NCBI GenBank assembly: GCA_003707065.3
Contig: PPXM03000002.1
Span: forward strand, 1,426,001 to 1,490,000
Length of the DNA: 64,000 nt
Direction of reading: 5' to 3'
Source: Trigonopsis variabilis
Lineage: Eukaryota > Ascomycota > Trigonopsidomycetes > Trigonopsidales > Trigonopsidaceae
In this document: positions 43,148 through 54,681 of the stretch, in pieces
Numbering within the stretch: position 1 is the first letter of the stretch
How the letters are laid out: each line of letters starts with the position of its first letter
Program-made: the position numbers and the translations under genes
The notes under the pieces: model-generated
The model's database searches: none
What the model saw: the letters and a program-made list of their open reading frames with translations, nothing else
Told to the model about the DNA's origin: nothing

Positions 43148-46100
43148 ACGTTAACATAAACACCAACTCGCATGTCCCCTATGAATGAATGCGCAAAGTA
43201 GTGAAGGGCTTGATCCAAAGAAATAGCGCGAGCGTTCGGTCATTGCCATAAGATATAGATCTACCAATAAAACAAGAGGGTTTCAAAGATCGAGCTCAGA
43301 TAGTCATCTTCAACTAAGTGAGATTGTATAGCGTCTAGGTCACTCATCCTCCAATTAATAGGAACGTAGTATACTTCAAGCTAACCAATCTTGAGCGACC
43401 CCCTAGCGGCCAGCCAAAGCAGTTATGGTATGGCTCGCTTTTCTATAACGAAATCAGATCAGAGAAAATCCTTTTAGGTCACTCTTAACCATGAGTGATC
43501 GGCAATCCAATTTCCTTGTAAGTGGAAAAGAGCAGCCTTTCGTCGCGGCGACAGAACGCCGCTGCGATTCGGAACCAGACTTAAGTGCGGATTAGGCCGA
43601 CTGTGACCCTTAGACCTTTTAGCATGCAAAGAAAATTCATGCTCGTCAAGGGTCAAGCGAGGCTACAAGGAGTGAGTGACCTGAAGGTATTTACTACTTG
43701 CAGTGCCTAATTGAGTATGCATGACAATCCTCTTGGCTACGGAGGGTAGTGACAGTCGGAAATTATCCTAGAAGGGTAATGTTACAAGCCCGATATGGCT
43801 TGCAGGCACTTAGGGCACGCACTCACTCGCTAGCTTTGCAGCAAGCAAGACCTAATTGAACCAGCCAAAGAAATGATTGACCCGATATTAGTACTGTAAA
43901 TACAAGGGCCCAAACAATCAGTCAGTTATCCGCACACTCGCGTTCTAGATCCAGACAAGCTTGCGCTAGAGCTGCTTGTTAGATCGCTACAGGCCAATAC
44001 GACAATCAAACTTGCAATGTGGGCAGTCAGAACTAGTTTACTGAGGTGGATAGGGAATACTTCGAGTCAACTTGATCCAATTATAGTTTACAGAGCAAAT
44101 TTTCACCACCGCTAGCGTTAGGTTGAGCGATGGACTTATAGACTGCCCACTCTTACTCAAATAGAGGCGATGTCACCGGCGAACCTATGTAGTTAAAGTG
44201 TCTCTCAACGCGACAGCAAGACACAAAAGTATCCACCACGTGTGGACAAGGTGCGTCCCCGACGTCTGAGAGTGTCTCTCTCTGGGAAACCGGCATATCC
44301 AGCGCCAACACAATAATTGGACAAACTGCTGAAGTTCAGTGCCGATGCAGCCTATCCGCCGCATAGGTGCAGGTCACTCGTCAGCCAAAAGAAGCCCATT
44401 GGAGCCTATTAAATCACACCAGTGTTCGATAACTCACGATCGTCCCCAGATACACTTTGCCAAATCAAGTTGTTCCCCATAATTGTCGCTCGACCTATCA
44501 ACAGCCTGATCTAGCCGGTCACTCTATTTCAACAACGAGACCTAAGAAGTCGGCTTAAGTCGTCGCGCGTTTAGATCAGTTGACGCCGTGAACTGAAACG
44601 CCCATTCGTAGAGCTGACAAAACTCTAGTTTACAAATAATACAATCCAGTCTCTTTGGAATATCAACAAAGCCATCAGACTGATCTGATTAATTGTTTTG
44701 ATCACGACCGCATAAGTCCCATTATGCCTGTAGAGACAATCAGCCCCGCTGGACACAGGAGAAAAGGAGAATGGACACATTGATTCTCGACATTCGAATC
44801 AATTAGTCAAGCCAAGAACAATTTGATTTTGTGTTTCTGGTGAACTGTACGATAAGGCGAGTGATCTTTCGTGTCTGGCCCAGAACGCAACCCTTCAGCG
44901 AAGCCAGTGCAGCACTGTGTGCACACAGCTGAGCTAGCAAGCTAGGTGACTTGGTCACAATCGACACATAGTGTGGGGTTCGAGGGCTGGCTCTGAGATT
45001 GCTGGGAATCTCGGAATGCTTTCAATTGATTCGGATCTAAGGACCCATTCTGACCAAAGTCAGATGATTGTGGAATAGTACAAGTCATATCTGAGCAAGA
45101 GGCGCGTAAATTATCAGCCTGCTCATCTCGCGACATCTCAAATTGCTCCTACGTATCTCAGGATTAAGTTGTATATACCCCCTGTATAAGAGTGATCTAC
45201 CAATTTCACATTGAAGTATGCTCAGCTGAGGCATGATTTACCCATTTCAAAGCCATTCTCGGATGCCCAGGCGATTCGTCAACTGCCTTGACAGTCTCGG
45301 GACTAACTGCCAGTTTCCCATAAATAAGATCATCTAATAGTTTTGGAGCATTAATATTACGATTGTCACAGTCATTAAGGAGATAATTGTACCGACAGAT
45401 CGACGTCATTCTCCTCATCCTTATCCTTTATCAAAGCCTGGTGTCTAACCTGGCATCATTGAGCGGTCCGGGTAACCGTTGCGGCTCAAAATCATTTAGT
45501 GGGCATGTCACATCTGCCCATGCGATCGGACAGACAACCTTGGTAGGTCTTCCAAGAGAAAACTGGCTCAAAGGTGTCATGGAGTCGAAGCACACACATG
45601 AATATCACATTCTTGCATATGTCGTCTATTTTTGAGGGATTGTTTTTTGGATCTTGGAAAACGAGTCATTTTAGCAAACAATAGAATCAAAGCTATCAGA
45701 CTTTTTTTTATTATTAGAACATTAACCTACCGAGCGAAAATGGAGCCCCTCTGCGAGAAAGTGAGCGATCCACTATCTATTTCTCCACTTTTCCAGCTAG
45801 TGATCTAGAACCTTTTATTTAGGGACCACAATCCTTTCTTGGGATAAAACCTTCTGAGTAATTGTCGCCTTATTGCTGCATCGTGATGTTTGCTTAATTG
45901 GGAGATCCCGCTTCCTATTCCTACCTAAGTCCTTTCGTTACAATCCCCAGTCCCATGGTCATGGTACGTTTGTATGACAACCGCCAGTATCTCCATTTCC
46001 TTTGCATGCACAATTGCCTCCTCATTGTTCTCAAAGAGGTGATTCTTGAAGAATTACTTAGTTTAATTTGTCTCAAATACTTTCTAAACTACTCTAGATC

Positions 46101-46547
46101 TCGCCCTCAACTTGGATAACTTTTAGAAACGGCTACTACTAGAAGGAAAAGCACACGTTCAACGGCTAAAAAGTCCAAAACCGCTATCCAAAATTAGTTT
46201 ACTAAATTGTCCTATTGAGAGGCTTCACCGGAGCTCATTCTAACACGCGGTCGTTTCTCACCGTCGCTTGACATAACCAAACGTCATCCTGCCTATCTAG
46301 CAATGGCAATCTCGCCTTTCCCTTTCTAGGTACTTCAGTAACGTCGATCCACTCCCTTCTAGAGTGGTTAAATCTCGCACTAGACCTTGCCCTGTTTTGG
46401 AGAGCGGATACGATATTGTCTCGTTGTTAGAGCCACAATTGAATTGCCGTCAAAGTGTTGAAAAGTAGTGCTAGAATCTTTCAAGACTACCCAACCCAGC
46501 CAGCTTGCCGTGCCTCTCTTCCAATCAATTTCCACGCCACATGGTTC

Positions 46548-46578
46548 CAGTGACAGCAACAGACGTGTGCTGTCACTG
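46548..46578. repeat. 11-bp inverted repeat downstream of the C2H2 gene
   Basis: CAGTGACAGCA at 46548-46558 is the exact reverse complement of 46568-46578, with a 9-nt spacer. It lies about 170 bp past the stop codon of the minus-strand C2H2 factor gene, so it may sit in its 3' UTR. Confidence 0.7.
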
Positions 46579-46745
46579 CAAGCGCGTGGATCTAAATATA
46601 AATGGCTAAAATTTTCACAATATTTTCAAAATTGCCGTAACATGTTTTTTGAGTTTCTACGAGTTTCGCTTCCGAAAGATCTATGTGTATAAAACTAAAC
46701 CCCATTCCCATCAAACAATAATTATCCATTCGACAAGCCCCATTT

Positions 46746-48002
46746 TCAAAGTAACGATAATGCCTCAAATTTGTCGAGCTCCAGGCCTTCGACATAGCCA
46801 TTGCGGCCACCTTTTTTGGCATGGGTTTTAATATGAGCCCGGAGATTATCCCGTCGGCTAAAAATTCTGTCACATCCAGGAACAGCACATGCAAAAGGTT
46901 TTTCATTGGTATGAGTCCGAGCGTGTCGTCGAAGATGTTCGAGTCGCTTGAATCTCTTGTCGCATTCAGTGCACACGTGAGGTTTGCCTTCGATCTGGTC
47001 CTCTTGTGGCACAGAGACAGGTGCTTCCAACCTTGTTGGGCAAGGACTCTGCGACTTGCGAGCCCGTCCTCTGCCTCGAGTTCTAGGAGTAGACATAACA
47101 GGACCAGCCACATAACCTCGCCGCCCGCGACGACCGCATGGTTCAGGATGTTCATGATGTTCAGGAGACTGATAGGGCGAAGAACCATCCGTATACTCCT
47201 TTATTTGGGACAATTGACATCCAATGCTAACCTTCTCCGTATAGTATTCATCATTCAGAGGGCTGCTGGCCACGCGTCGATGGTGTCGTGTGTATGGCGT
47301 CTCCTTTTTTGAAGAGCATTCATGGAGAGAACGGGTTCGAGAATGATAAGCGGGAGAGATTTCTCGAGATCGGCTAGCAGCATAAGACTCAAGGTCACCG
47401 AGGGGAGAAGGAGATAACCGACTAGGGGCAGCAGAAGGACTGGACGCTCTGGTGGTAGTAGACGAAGTTTGAGAGGAGCGAGTAAACGTAGGAGTATAGA
47501 AAGGATTGGTTCCCGAGATGGGAGAGCTGCTTTTAGTCTCAGACGAGTATGAAGACTCTGATGGCTCAAGCTCCTGAGCATGAAAAGGCAAAACAAAGTC
47601 AGATAATCGAAGAGGAAGATGCTGGAAGGAATCACTATGAAAAGGTAAAGAAAAGTCGGACAACTTTAAAGGAAGTTGTTGGAAACTATCTTCCTCGTCA
47701 AAGTAATCATTCTTGCCCTCAGTGACGAAGGGGGAGAAATAGGACGAGGCGTCGGCCTTGACTGTCGATCCTAAAGGAGATCCGGTTGTAGGAGTAGTCA
47801 AAGAAGAGTAGATAGAACAGGAAGGAGAGACTAATTCGGGAGGGGAGACATTAAGAATCATACCCGGGCTAACAGTTGAAGGAGTGGAAAAGGTATCGTG
47901 ATCGAAGAGCAAGGGCTCCACATCCAGAGGAGTATGGAGCAGGTCAGGCCTGCGGGAAGAGAAAGAACGAGGAGTCGTCAATAAAACGTCGGAGTGATTC
48001 AT
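46746..48002 (-). CDS. Two-finger C2H2 transcription factor (Msn2/Rsv-like)
   Basis: A single exon encodes 418 residues. Two C-terminal C2H2 fingers are at about residues 340-395: [21 protein letters not shown] (C-x2-C-x12-H-x3-H; x between only) and [19 protein letters not shown], joined by a TNEKPF linker. The finger helices RLEHLRRH and RRDNLRAH are those of the Msn2/Msn4/Rsv stress-factor group, which reads CCCCT/AGGGG. The rest is Ser/Thr/Pro-rich and low-complexity, with a basic RRGRRG stretch near 300. Residues 105-123 and 124-142 are a direct tandem duplication. The exact regulon is unknown. Confidence 0.85.
   Translation of the reverse strand: MNHSDVLLTTPRSFSSRRPDLLHTPLDVEPLLFDHDTFSTPSTVSPGMILNVSPPELVSPSCSIYSSLTTPTTGSPLGSTVKADASSYFSPFVTEGKNDYFDEEDSFQQLPLKLSDFSLPFHSDSFQHLPLRLSDFVLPFHAQELEPSESSYSSETKSSSPISGTNPFYTPTFTRSSQTSSTTTRASSPSAAPSRLSPSPLGDLESYAASRSREISPAYHSRTRSLHECSSKKETPYTRHHRRVASSPLNDEYYTEKVSIGCQLSQIKEYTDGSSPYQSPEHHEHPEPCGRRGRRGYVAGPVMSTPRTRGRGRARKSQSPCPTRLEAPVSVPQEDQIEGKPHVCTECDKRFKRLEHLRRHARTHTNEKPFACAVPGCDRIFSRRDNLRAHIKTHAKKGGRNGYVEGLELDKFEALSLL
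47577..47690 (-). repeat. Tandem 57-bp (19-residue) duplication inside the C2H2 gene
   Basis: Two adjacent 19-residue units, [19 protein letters not shown] and [19 protein letters not shown], differ at four positions. The regular spacing of Leu and Phe suggests an amphipathic docking or activation motif repeated twice. Confidence 0.9.
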
Positions 48003-48432
48003 CTAAAACGAGAGAGATCAAGGAATGTGATCTGGCAGGTCTTGACTCTAACTGATCAATTCAAACAAAGTGCACTGCAAAAGGAAACCCAAAAAGGACT
48101 AACGGTCCTTTGTGTGAATCAAACAAAGATAGAAAACAGCAACAACACCACCCAAGGGATTAACCAGGAGTCGTGAATGTAAAGCTCAAGGGATGGCAGA
48201 ATATATATAAGAAATATTCAGAGTGGTTTGAAACCTTGCCGCGCTGCGCTGGCCAAAACTCTCTAACCACCTTCCTACTACTCGCGTCTGTGTGTGCACG
48301 GTTACCAAGCCACTAACTCCACATGGTTGCCAGCGCGTGCCTCGCCAATGTTTCGGACCGTGTAATAAAAATTTAGACACGCGTTCCTTAATTTCGCTCA
48401 ACTAGAAAAGCCACCATGATTATTTCCGCTAC
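48003..48432. promoter_or_regulatory. 5' region of the C2H2 factor gene
   Basis: An ACGCGT (MCB-type, the site bound by MBF in yeasts) occurs at about 48379, and another at about 48596 inside the adjacent candidate gene. No other feature was identified. One copy of a six-base motif is weak evidence. Confidence 0.3.
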
Positions 48433-48658
48433 CTAAAGATGTACTGCTGATTCTATTTCTAATTGATTTTTTTTAATTTTCCACTCGAGAACGGCACTTT
48501 CCAGGCTTCTCAGGTTAATACCGGGAGGGGTTAACACACGCGATCTGACGCGCGCGTTCGTCGGAGGCTGCATAATTTCCAAATTTGGTACCTGACGCGT
48601 CCCCGATTGCTTCTTGGTAGACCGTGTAGGCAAGGCTTATGTCATCTTCGTTGATCAT
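48433..48658 (-). CDS. Possible small spliced protein, 64 residues
   Basis: An ATG at 48658 starts MINEDDISLAYTVYQEAIGD, with continuation ASGTKFGNYAASDERARQIA. A 31-nt segment (GTGTGT, TTAAC branch, GAG end) would join it to SLESAVLEWKIKKNQLEIES and a TAG at 48433. The residue make-up is unlike random translation (helix-forming, charged, no low complexity), but the intron would be one of the shortest here and I do not know the family. It is upstream of, and co-directional with, the C2H2 factor gene. Confidence 0.35.
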
Positions 48659-48903
48659 GTAAGCAGCATTATTGTGCCCTGACATCGTTTACATTGCCTT
48701 GCCTTTTCCAAAGATTTACCGATTCCGGTCATGATCTATTAGGCGTTTGTCGGATTATTGAATTTTTTTCTCTTGCATTAACCTACATTTGAATGTCGCA
48801 CTTATTCTCTTTGCTCTCCAGCTTATCCGGTCACGCGACCGTGCCTAAACAGGAAAATGTCCATCCCCATAATGGGTAATGTGGAACAAAAATGAGTGGG
48901 TCC

Positions 48904-49170
48904 TCAACTAGCATATTTTTCCGCTTCATCGATTCCATCTATGATAGAATGATCTTTGAGGCACCAGTTTCCACAGAGAGTTTGGCCCTAATAAAAAAAG
49001 TCACACACTTTTAATTTTACCGGCATTTGCACATGCCAATTACGGGAGCAAAATTGTTCCTCCACGAGCCTACACCAGTTGAACTTGTCTTTTAGTCTTA
49101 TATTTCTTCTTATGTTCCTTACCTTGGGAGGTTTATTGACTCGAAAGTGTGAGTGTAACCGGTCTCGCAT
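48904..49170 (-). CDS. Possible small Cys-containing protein with two introns
   Basis: Exons would be 49170-49123, 49083-49021 and 48987-48904; the 39- and 33-nt introns have GTAAGG/CTAAA/AAG and GTAAAA/GTGAC/TTAG. Splicing gives 64 residues: MRDRLHSHFRVNKPPK, FNWCRLVEEQFCSRNWHVQM and GQTLCGNWCLKDHS, ending IDEAEKYAS. A second frame, from the ATG nine bases upstream, is also open through both junctions and contains GSWRNNFAPVIGMCKCR. Splice signals are good, so a transcript is likely, but which frame is coding is undecided and neither matches a family I can name. Confidence 0.4.
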
Positions 49171-49771
49171 GTTTGCATTTGATCTAGCTTACGAAGATAG
49201 GATATTCACATAACTTTGCTTCTCTTTAAACTTCGTTTCATGCTTGAAGCTTAGTTAAAATTTCAGATTCCTCAAGCACCTGCAGCAGTGTTTCTCAAAG
49301 AATGGGTTTGTGTCAAATTGTTATTTGATGTGTTACTTGAGGAATCGCCAAGCAAGAAGCAGAAATGACACTTATCTGGCATTCTCGTCCTGAGAAGAGA
49401 AAGTCGCGAGTCCAATGACACTTTCCTGTGTAATGAATCATAAGGCGCTTGAGCAATGAAAGATCAAACTGCGTTTCATTAAGGAGGAGAAAGAAGTTGG
49501 CTCTTCCTAGCCCTAGAAGCGCATCAGAGGTCGTCTCTGATACATGGCATCTCTCATCGTATGTTCTGTGTAGGACAAAAGCTTCTCATCCCCATCTCAT
49601 TACCTAAATTATTAAATCAGGGGAGTTTATCTACGTATATAGGCATTCTTTATTCTGAGTACGAGTACTATGGGCGCTACACATCAAGGATCAAACGTTA
49701 CCAAGCTGTGGTTGGTATATCTGGCGTCGTCGGAGCGCCCACCTATATTATCAGCTTTTCTTCTAGCAGGC
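49171..49771. other. intergenic
   Basis: This lies between the small spliced candidate (minus) and the CstF64-hinge gene (plus). No RNA gene or repeat was recognised; the upstream frame extension of the hinge gene contains no RRM-like sequence. Confidence 0.5.
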
Positions 49772-50092
49772 ATGGCGTCCGCTTCCGACGTTCTGTCAGC
49801 TGTTGAGCCATCCCAACTGCTTGATTTGATTGGCTCCCTTTCTGCGGCCTATTCTTCCAATCCGCAATATGTCACTTCTCTCCTCCAATCTACGCCGTCG
49901 CTAACTTTGGCGATCTTACAGGCGCTCGTCCTCATGGGCTTGATTCCCGAAAACACATTAAAGGCATCACAGAATCCCTTATATCAACAGATAATGGCTA
50001 TTTCTTCGTCGGATCTCGACCGATTGGCTCCAGATATGAAGAAAACTGTGTCAGATATGCTCGATAATATTTATAAAGGAAATTTGGCGTGA
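49772..50092 (+). CDS. CstF64/Rna15 hinge-domain protein without RRM
   Basis: The product is 106 residues from the ATG at 49772. It resembles the hinge domain of cleavage-stimulation factor CstF-64/Rna15: PSQLLDLIGSLSAAYSSNPQ, LLQSTPSLTLAILQALVLMG and LIPENTLK, where family members read ...PQLAYALLQAQVVM. The C-terminal LDRLAPDMKKTVSDMLDNIY resembles the short C-terminal helix (the Pcf11-binding part) of that family. The N-terminal RRM of Rna15 and Ctf1 is absent, and the 100 residues of open frame upstream do not resemble one. A hinge-only relative exists in plants (ESP1). It could compete for or modulate CstF77/Rna14 binding in mRNA 3'-end formation. It is convergent with AIM21; stop codons are 63 bp apart. 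Confidence 0.6.
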   Translation: MASASDVLSAVEPSQLLDLIGSLSAAYSSNPQYVTSLLQSTPSLTLAILQALVLMGLIPENTLKASQNPLYQQIMAISSSDLDRLAPDMKKTVSDMLDNIYKGNLA

Positions 50093-50155
50093 TTTTGGAT
50101 CTATGTGTATATTTTAAATTAATGTTTATGCTAGAAAAGTATCTTAATAGTAATT

Positions 50156-52672
50156 CTAGTTTCCTTCCTCCGTCTCGATCTCTTGCTCGCTAGTGGTGGT
50201 CTCAAATGTTGTATCTTCGGTAGGATTTTCACTATTTGCATCCTCTGATCTAGGTATTTCCTCATCCAACGGTGTAGCTTTTTCAGTTTCAACCTCCCCC
50301 TCTTTATGCGACTCATCTTCTCCAATCTCTTCAACTTCTTCGATCGCAGGAGCAGATGTAGGTACAGGTGTATCAGTATTAGCATTACCATCAGCATCAG
50401 CATGAGCCTCATCACTGTCATGAGCAGCTTCATCTGCCTCAGTTTTGTCTCCCGAAGCTTCCCTTTCGACACTCTCGCTGAGTTCTTGTTTTTCTTGTTC
50501 CTCTTCTTCATCAAATCCCATGTGAAAGTACTCCTCAGGCTTGCTTACAACCAAGCCTTCGACCTTCAGAGCCTCAGTATTGGGAAGTCGTCTACCCCGC
50601 GGACCTTTGACTCTAGCCCGACGTAAGTCAGTACTTCCCACATCCGAAGAAGGCTCAGCAGCAACGGAGGCTGAGTTGTCCGACCGAGCTGCGGGTCTTG
50701 GAGCTCCAAAAATAGATCCTGTGGCAGTCGAGATAGCCTCAGGGGGGCTCGAGCCATCATCAACGGCAGTCTTTCTAGGACGCGGTGGGACACTTGGTCG
50801 GTTGGGAAAAGGGAGAGAGCCGCCACCTTCTATTTGGCTCTCAAGACTGGCCAGAAAAGCAGCACGAGCTCCTCCAAACTTGTGGTTCGCTGGCTTGGGT
50901 TTCACAGCCGGAGGAGGCCCTTTTGTCTTTTCGTGCTCATCGGAGACCCTAGACGCAGCTGACGACGGTCTGGTAGGTCTCTCGGGGATACTAGGGGTCG
51001 ATGATCCAGAGTGAAGTGGACGAGGAGGTATAGTGACCATGGGCTTTTCTTGCTCTGCCGATTCTTTAGAGGAAGCAGGCGAAGGTCGAGCAGGACGTTC
51101 GGCGAGGCTGGAAGTCGATGTCTCGTCATGAACAGAGCGTGGAGGTATTATGACCTTTGGCTTTTCTGGCTCTGTTGGCTCCTTAGACGAAGGAGAAGAT
51201 CGAATAGCACGCTCGGAAATGCTGGGAGTTGGTGCATCGTCATGAACGGGGCGTGGAGGTACTGCAACCTTTGGCTTATCTTGGCCTTCTTGTGCGTCAG
51301 AAGCCGTAGGCCTTGCAGGCACGGCTGGATTAGCTGCGTGCTCGTGGACAGGTCGGGCTGAGGGGTTGGGAGTCGGTTTTATTTCAGATGAAGCTTGCTC
51401 ATTCACGACGCCTTTCTGTTTCAGTGAACGAGAAGTTTCTTCTTCAGACGAGATATTGAAGGTCTCAACTGGGATTTCTGAGTCGTTTGCTTCCACGTCA
51501 ACATCAGCAGAGACATCAGATATATGGGTATGGGATGATGCTGGCCGCTCGGGCTCTGTTATTTGACTAATCCCCTCAGTAGGGTTGTTAATTATTTCCT
51601 GAGTTAACTCTGCATCTTCATTGGCAGTAGGGACAAACAGGGCATGTCCTCGAGGAGAAGGTTCTACCTTCTGCAGTGGCTCAGGTTTATCTTCGCGATC
51701 AATAGATTCACCAATATGAGTCTCTCCCGTATATGAGGAAGTTATATCCTGTATATCTTCATCAATTGCATCAGCAACGGCACTTTCTGGCGTTACGGGT
51801 TCAGGTACAAACCCAGTTTCTATTGGTCCCTCTTCCAGGGGAACCGAGTCACCAGCTGTGATCTTTGTGACTTCAGACTCAGCCTCAGTTTGTTCAGCAT
51901 CTATGTTGATTTCATCTATTCGGCTCTCCATGCCTAAAAGAGTCTTTGGGACAGTTTCAAGATCAATTCCAGGCTCATCAACAGGCCTAGAGGGTTCCTT
52001 GATGCCAATTGGTTTGACTGATTCATCTTTGAGCTCATATGCATCACCCAGATCCGGCGAATCGGCATGGGCAACACTGGTGTGTTTCGGCCTCTGAGGA
52101 ATACACGGATGATCTATCGAGTCTCGGGACTGAACAGTTTCGTGCTCATCGTGTTTGGGTCGATCTGGAATATGAGGTGTATGCACAGACTTGGATTCCT
52201 CGCCTTCATGTTGCCCAGTCTGCCTGTCTTCATGTGAAGCCGGCCTTGAAGGCACTGCAGGGAGGGAATGGCTTGGTCTAGTAGGAATGGTTGGACTAGA
52301 AAGAATCGTTTCTTGAATTCCAGGGGATTGGGGAGATTTTGTCTCATGAGAAGGTCTAGCCGGGATTTCGGGTGACTTCACCGTTCTGGTTTGTTCCGAT
52401 GAAGATTGAGGCTGATTGCCGTCATGATCCTGTATGTCAGACCAAACAGTTTCGTGTGACTCTATATACCTTGGCATTTTCATCCTAAAAATGTTAGTCG
52501 AATCACGCATTTACCCTTACAGTTTGACTATGGGTTGGACGGGAGGGAATATGGGGGGTCTGGATGTTAGTATGCCGGCCAATTGTCTCAAAAAATAACA
52601 CGTATTCACGTCGTGTCAACCTACATGTGAAGGTCTTTGAGGAATTTCAGGAACTGGGGGAATGTCAGTCAT
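50156..52672 (-). CDS. AIM21-like actin-regulating protein
   Basis: Exons are 52672-52625, 52559-52521, 52484-52470 and 52429-50156; introns are 65, 36 and 40 nt, giving 791 residues. The N-terminal half repeats Pro-rich motifs of the form PxIPxRPxH (PEIPQRPSH, PHIPSRPTH, PEIPARPSH, PTIPTRPSH, PHIPDRPKH, PCIPQRPKH) and later IPERPTRPS, PPRPVHDDA and the like, candidate SH3 ligands. Acidic low-complexity sequence follows. Near the C-terminus are KPANHKFGGARAAFLASLES and RRARVKGPRGRRLPN; the GPRGRRLP stretch matches the conserved end of yeast Aim21, which with Tda2 binds the actin barbed end at endocytic patches. The 15-nt exon 3 and the 39-nt exon 2 each continue the repeat in frame. The whole protein looks disordered. 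Confidence 0.8.
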
Positions 52673-52858
52673 GGTCCGATGGGAGCGTCTGACTCGTTTG
52701 CCAGCCTTAGTCCGGGCCGCGTTGCAACGTCGACTCATTTCGTGGGTCTTGTCAACCTCGCAAGCAAAGCAGCCGTATATTAAGCCTACGATAAAATGTA
52801 ACATGTCACCCTGAATAACCCCTTTTTAATACATGAAAACTCCCCTCTTGTGATCCTG

Positions 52859-54681
52859 CTAGTCATATGATACACTCTTCATAGAAAACGCCATTTTAAA
52901 TGGTCTGTGGTCCAATTCCCCTTTGGCAGCACCTGAATCTTGTTCCGCTTTCTCTTCACTCGACTCTGGTGAATGTGATCTCAGCGCCCGATAGTACTCG
53001 AAATCATCTTCAGTGAATGGAATTCCATCAATTTCAGGGTCAGAGTCAATCACCGATTCTTGGACTTGCTCGTCCTTTTGTATGGTGGTCAAAGGTCCAT
53101 GTAACTGGTCAAGCGCTTCTCGAGCCGAACTTGTCTCAGAACTATCTCCCACCATTTGTTGGGGTTCTTTATTTCCTCCTGTCTCGTCTCCAGCAAGGAG
53201 CAAGCTTTCCAATGAGGGTATCACCCCTGGAGAGAACACACTCCACTGTTCCCAAACATTCAGCAAGGACAGAATTTGTCTTTTGAAGTGATCTGACTTG
53301 AATTTTCCTGTTAGTGCTGACCACGTTGCGTGGAGACACAGGAAAACCGAAGGAAGATTAGATTCAAATAGGGACCGATATTGCCTGATTTGGCTGGTAT
53401 CTAATTTGAAATCTTGAGACCTTGTCCCTCCACAGTTATAAAGAATATCAGAGACTATCCATAAACGGGCGATCCTGACGCGCACATCAGCCTTAGGGGA
53501 CATTATAGATTGACATATAATGTCTGAAACCTCTTGCGCAGCATGAGCATTTTCCAAAGCAAAGGCGCTTACGCGCGCTATAGCTCCTTTTCTTACCGAA
53601 ACGTGTTGCAGCAGTAGTCTTAAATGTATGCTCGGCAAATATCCGAGAAAGCCATATGATCCATACGTGCTAGTATGAGGTCCAGTCTCGTCATCATCTC
53701 TCTCGGTAGCTGCAATTTCTTCATCCAGACCTGGAAACTCTCTTGGTGGTATCCAACGGGTTCCTGGTTCGCTAAACATTTGAAAAGGTCGCATGTCCCA
53801 CTTTCTTAATCCTTGCAGTTTAGCTACACTGAAAAGCTTCCATCGATAATAAACATGATCATCCAGAGTAGGGTCAAAAAGAAAGGCGAATTCTGGATTT
53901 TTGGACTCTCGGCCTATGATCATTGTTTCAAACTCGGGTCCAAACTTCACAACCCCTTCAACGATCATGTGGATTCGTCGCAGTCTGCGTATGTCCGCGG
54001 GGCACTGAATAGCAACGTCACTCGACTGCGGGCCAAATTTTATTTCACGCTTTGCTAAAAGAGAGCTGGTGAGATGCAGCTCGTGTTGTGCCGCGGGTGA
54101 GCGTGCTTGATTATCGGCCTGGCTAGCAAAAGATACAAACGTTCTGAAGCCCGAGCCCACGTAGAAGTCGTCAAGCGATCTTTTGATCAATTCGGCATCA
54201 TCTGTCGAGGCATAAGTCACATAGGCTCCCGCTCCTCTTACATTGGGATGGGGAGGAAGTAGATGAACGCTTTCCGGTTTGGACCCACCAACGTCCATTA
54301 ATAATTCCCTCAGAAGCTCATTCGAAAAATTAAAAGGCAGCCCTCCAATATAGACTGTCAGAGGCTGGCTATCAGAGTCGAATTTCGCTACAAGGTTGGC
54401 TTTATCGCTATCGTCACCGACTGTAGCTTGGTTTTCTTCCTCACTGTCGCTATCTTGAGGACGAAGTAGTTTAAGTCGACGGGCTTCAGAGAGATCTATC
54501 GCACCCGAAGGCGATCGTTTGCGGTGGTCATTGTATTCATCTCCTGGTGTCGAGCTTCTAGAATGTCTCGAGCGTACAGATGTTTTGCTCAAAAGAGGTA
54601 AGCTAGAAGGAGGCTTGGAAGTTAATAAGAGAAAGAATAATAATAGGCTACCCGTGATTTTGCAAAATGACGAGGGGGCAT
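52859..54681 (-). CDS. U2 snRNP-associated SR140/U2SURP-like protein
   Basis: Exons are 54681-54652 and 54613-52859; the 38-nt intron has a TTAAC branch, giving 594 residues. The start MPPRHFAKSR is the only ATG leading into the acceptor frame. Order of parts: a Ser/Arg/Asp-rich head; an RRM (PLTVYIGGLPFNFSNELLRE ... GAGAYVTY); a SURP-type helical block, here RLRRIHMIVEGVVKFGPEFE with FAFLFDPTLDDHVYYRWKLF; and a CID domain (VSDIICQSIMSPKADVRVRI and LWIVSDILYNC). The RRM-SURP-CID order is specific for SR140/U2SURP, a spliceosomal U2 component. The C-terminal tail is acidic. Fungal members are often missing the final RS region, as here. Confidence 0.92.

Larger units (their letters stand above)
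42654..46745. other. 4.1-kb gene-poor interval
   Basis: No conserved protein, tRNA, rRNA or mobile element was recognised over 4 kb, in contrast to roughly one gene per 1.6 kb elsewhere. Three items are visible: a small membrane-protein-like frame at 42914-43147; a minus-strand frame 45580-45206 interrupted by two adjacent stops at 45428-45433 (possibly a 30-nt intron at 45420-45449, possibly a decayed gene); and a hairpin at 46548-46578. A minus-strand frame at 44942-45136 is also open. The interval lies upstream of the PAP2-like gene and downstream of the C2H2 factor gene. Confidence 0.5.

Noticed and set aside
42654-46745. Idea that the gene-poor interval is a centromere or a mobile element
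   Set aside because: No terminal repeats, transposase or polymerase motifs, or tandem arrays were seen; 4 kb without repeats is not enough to call either.
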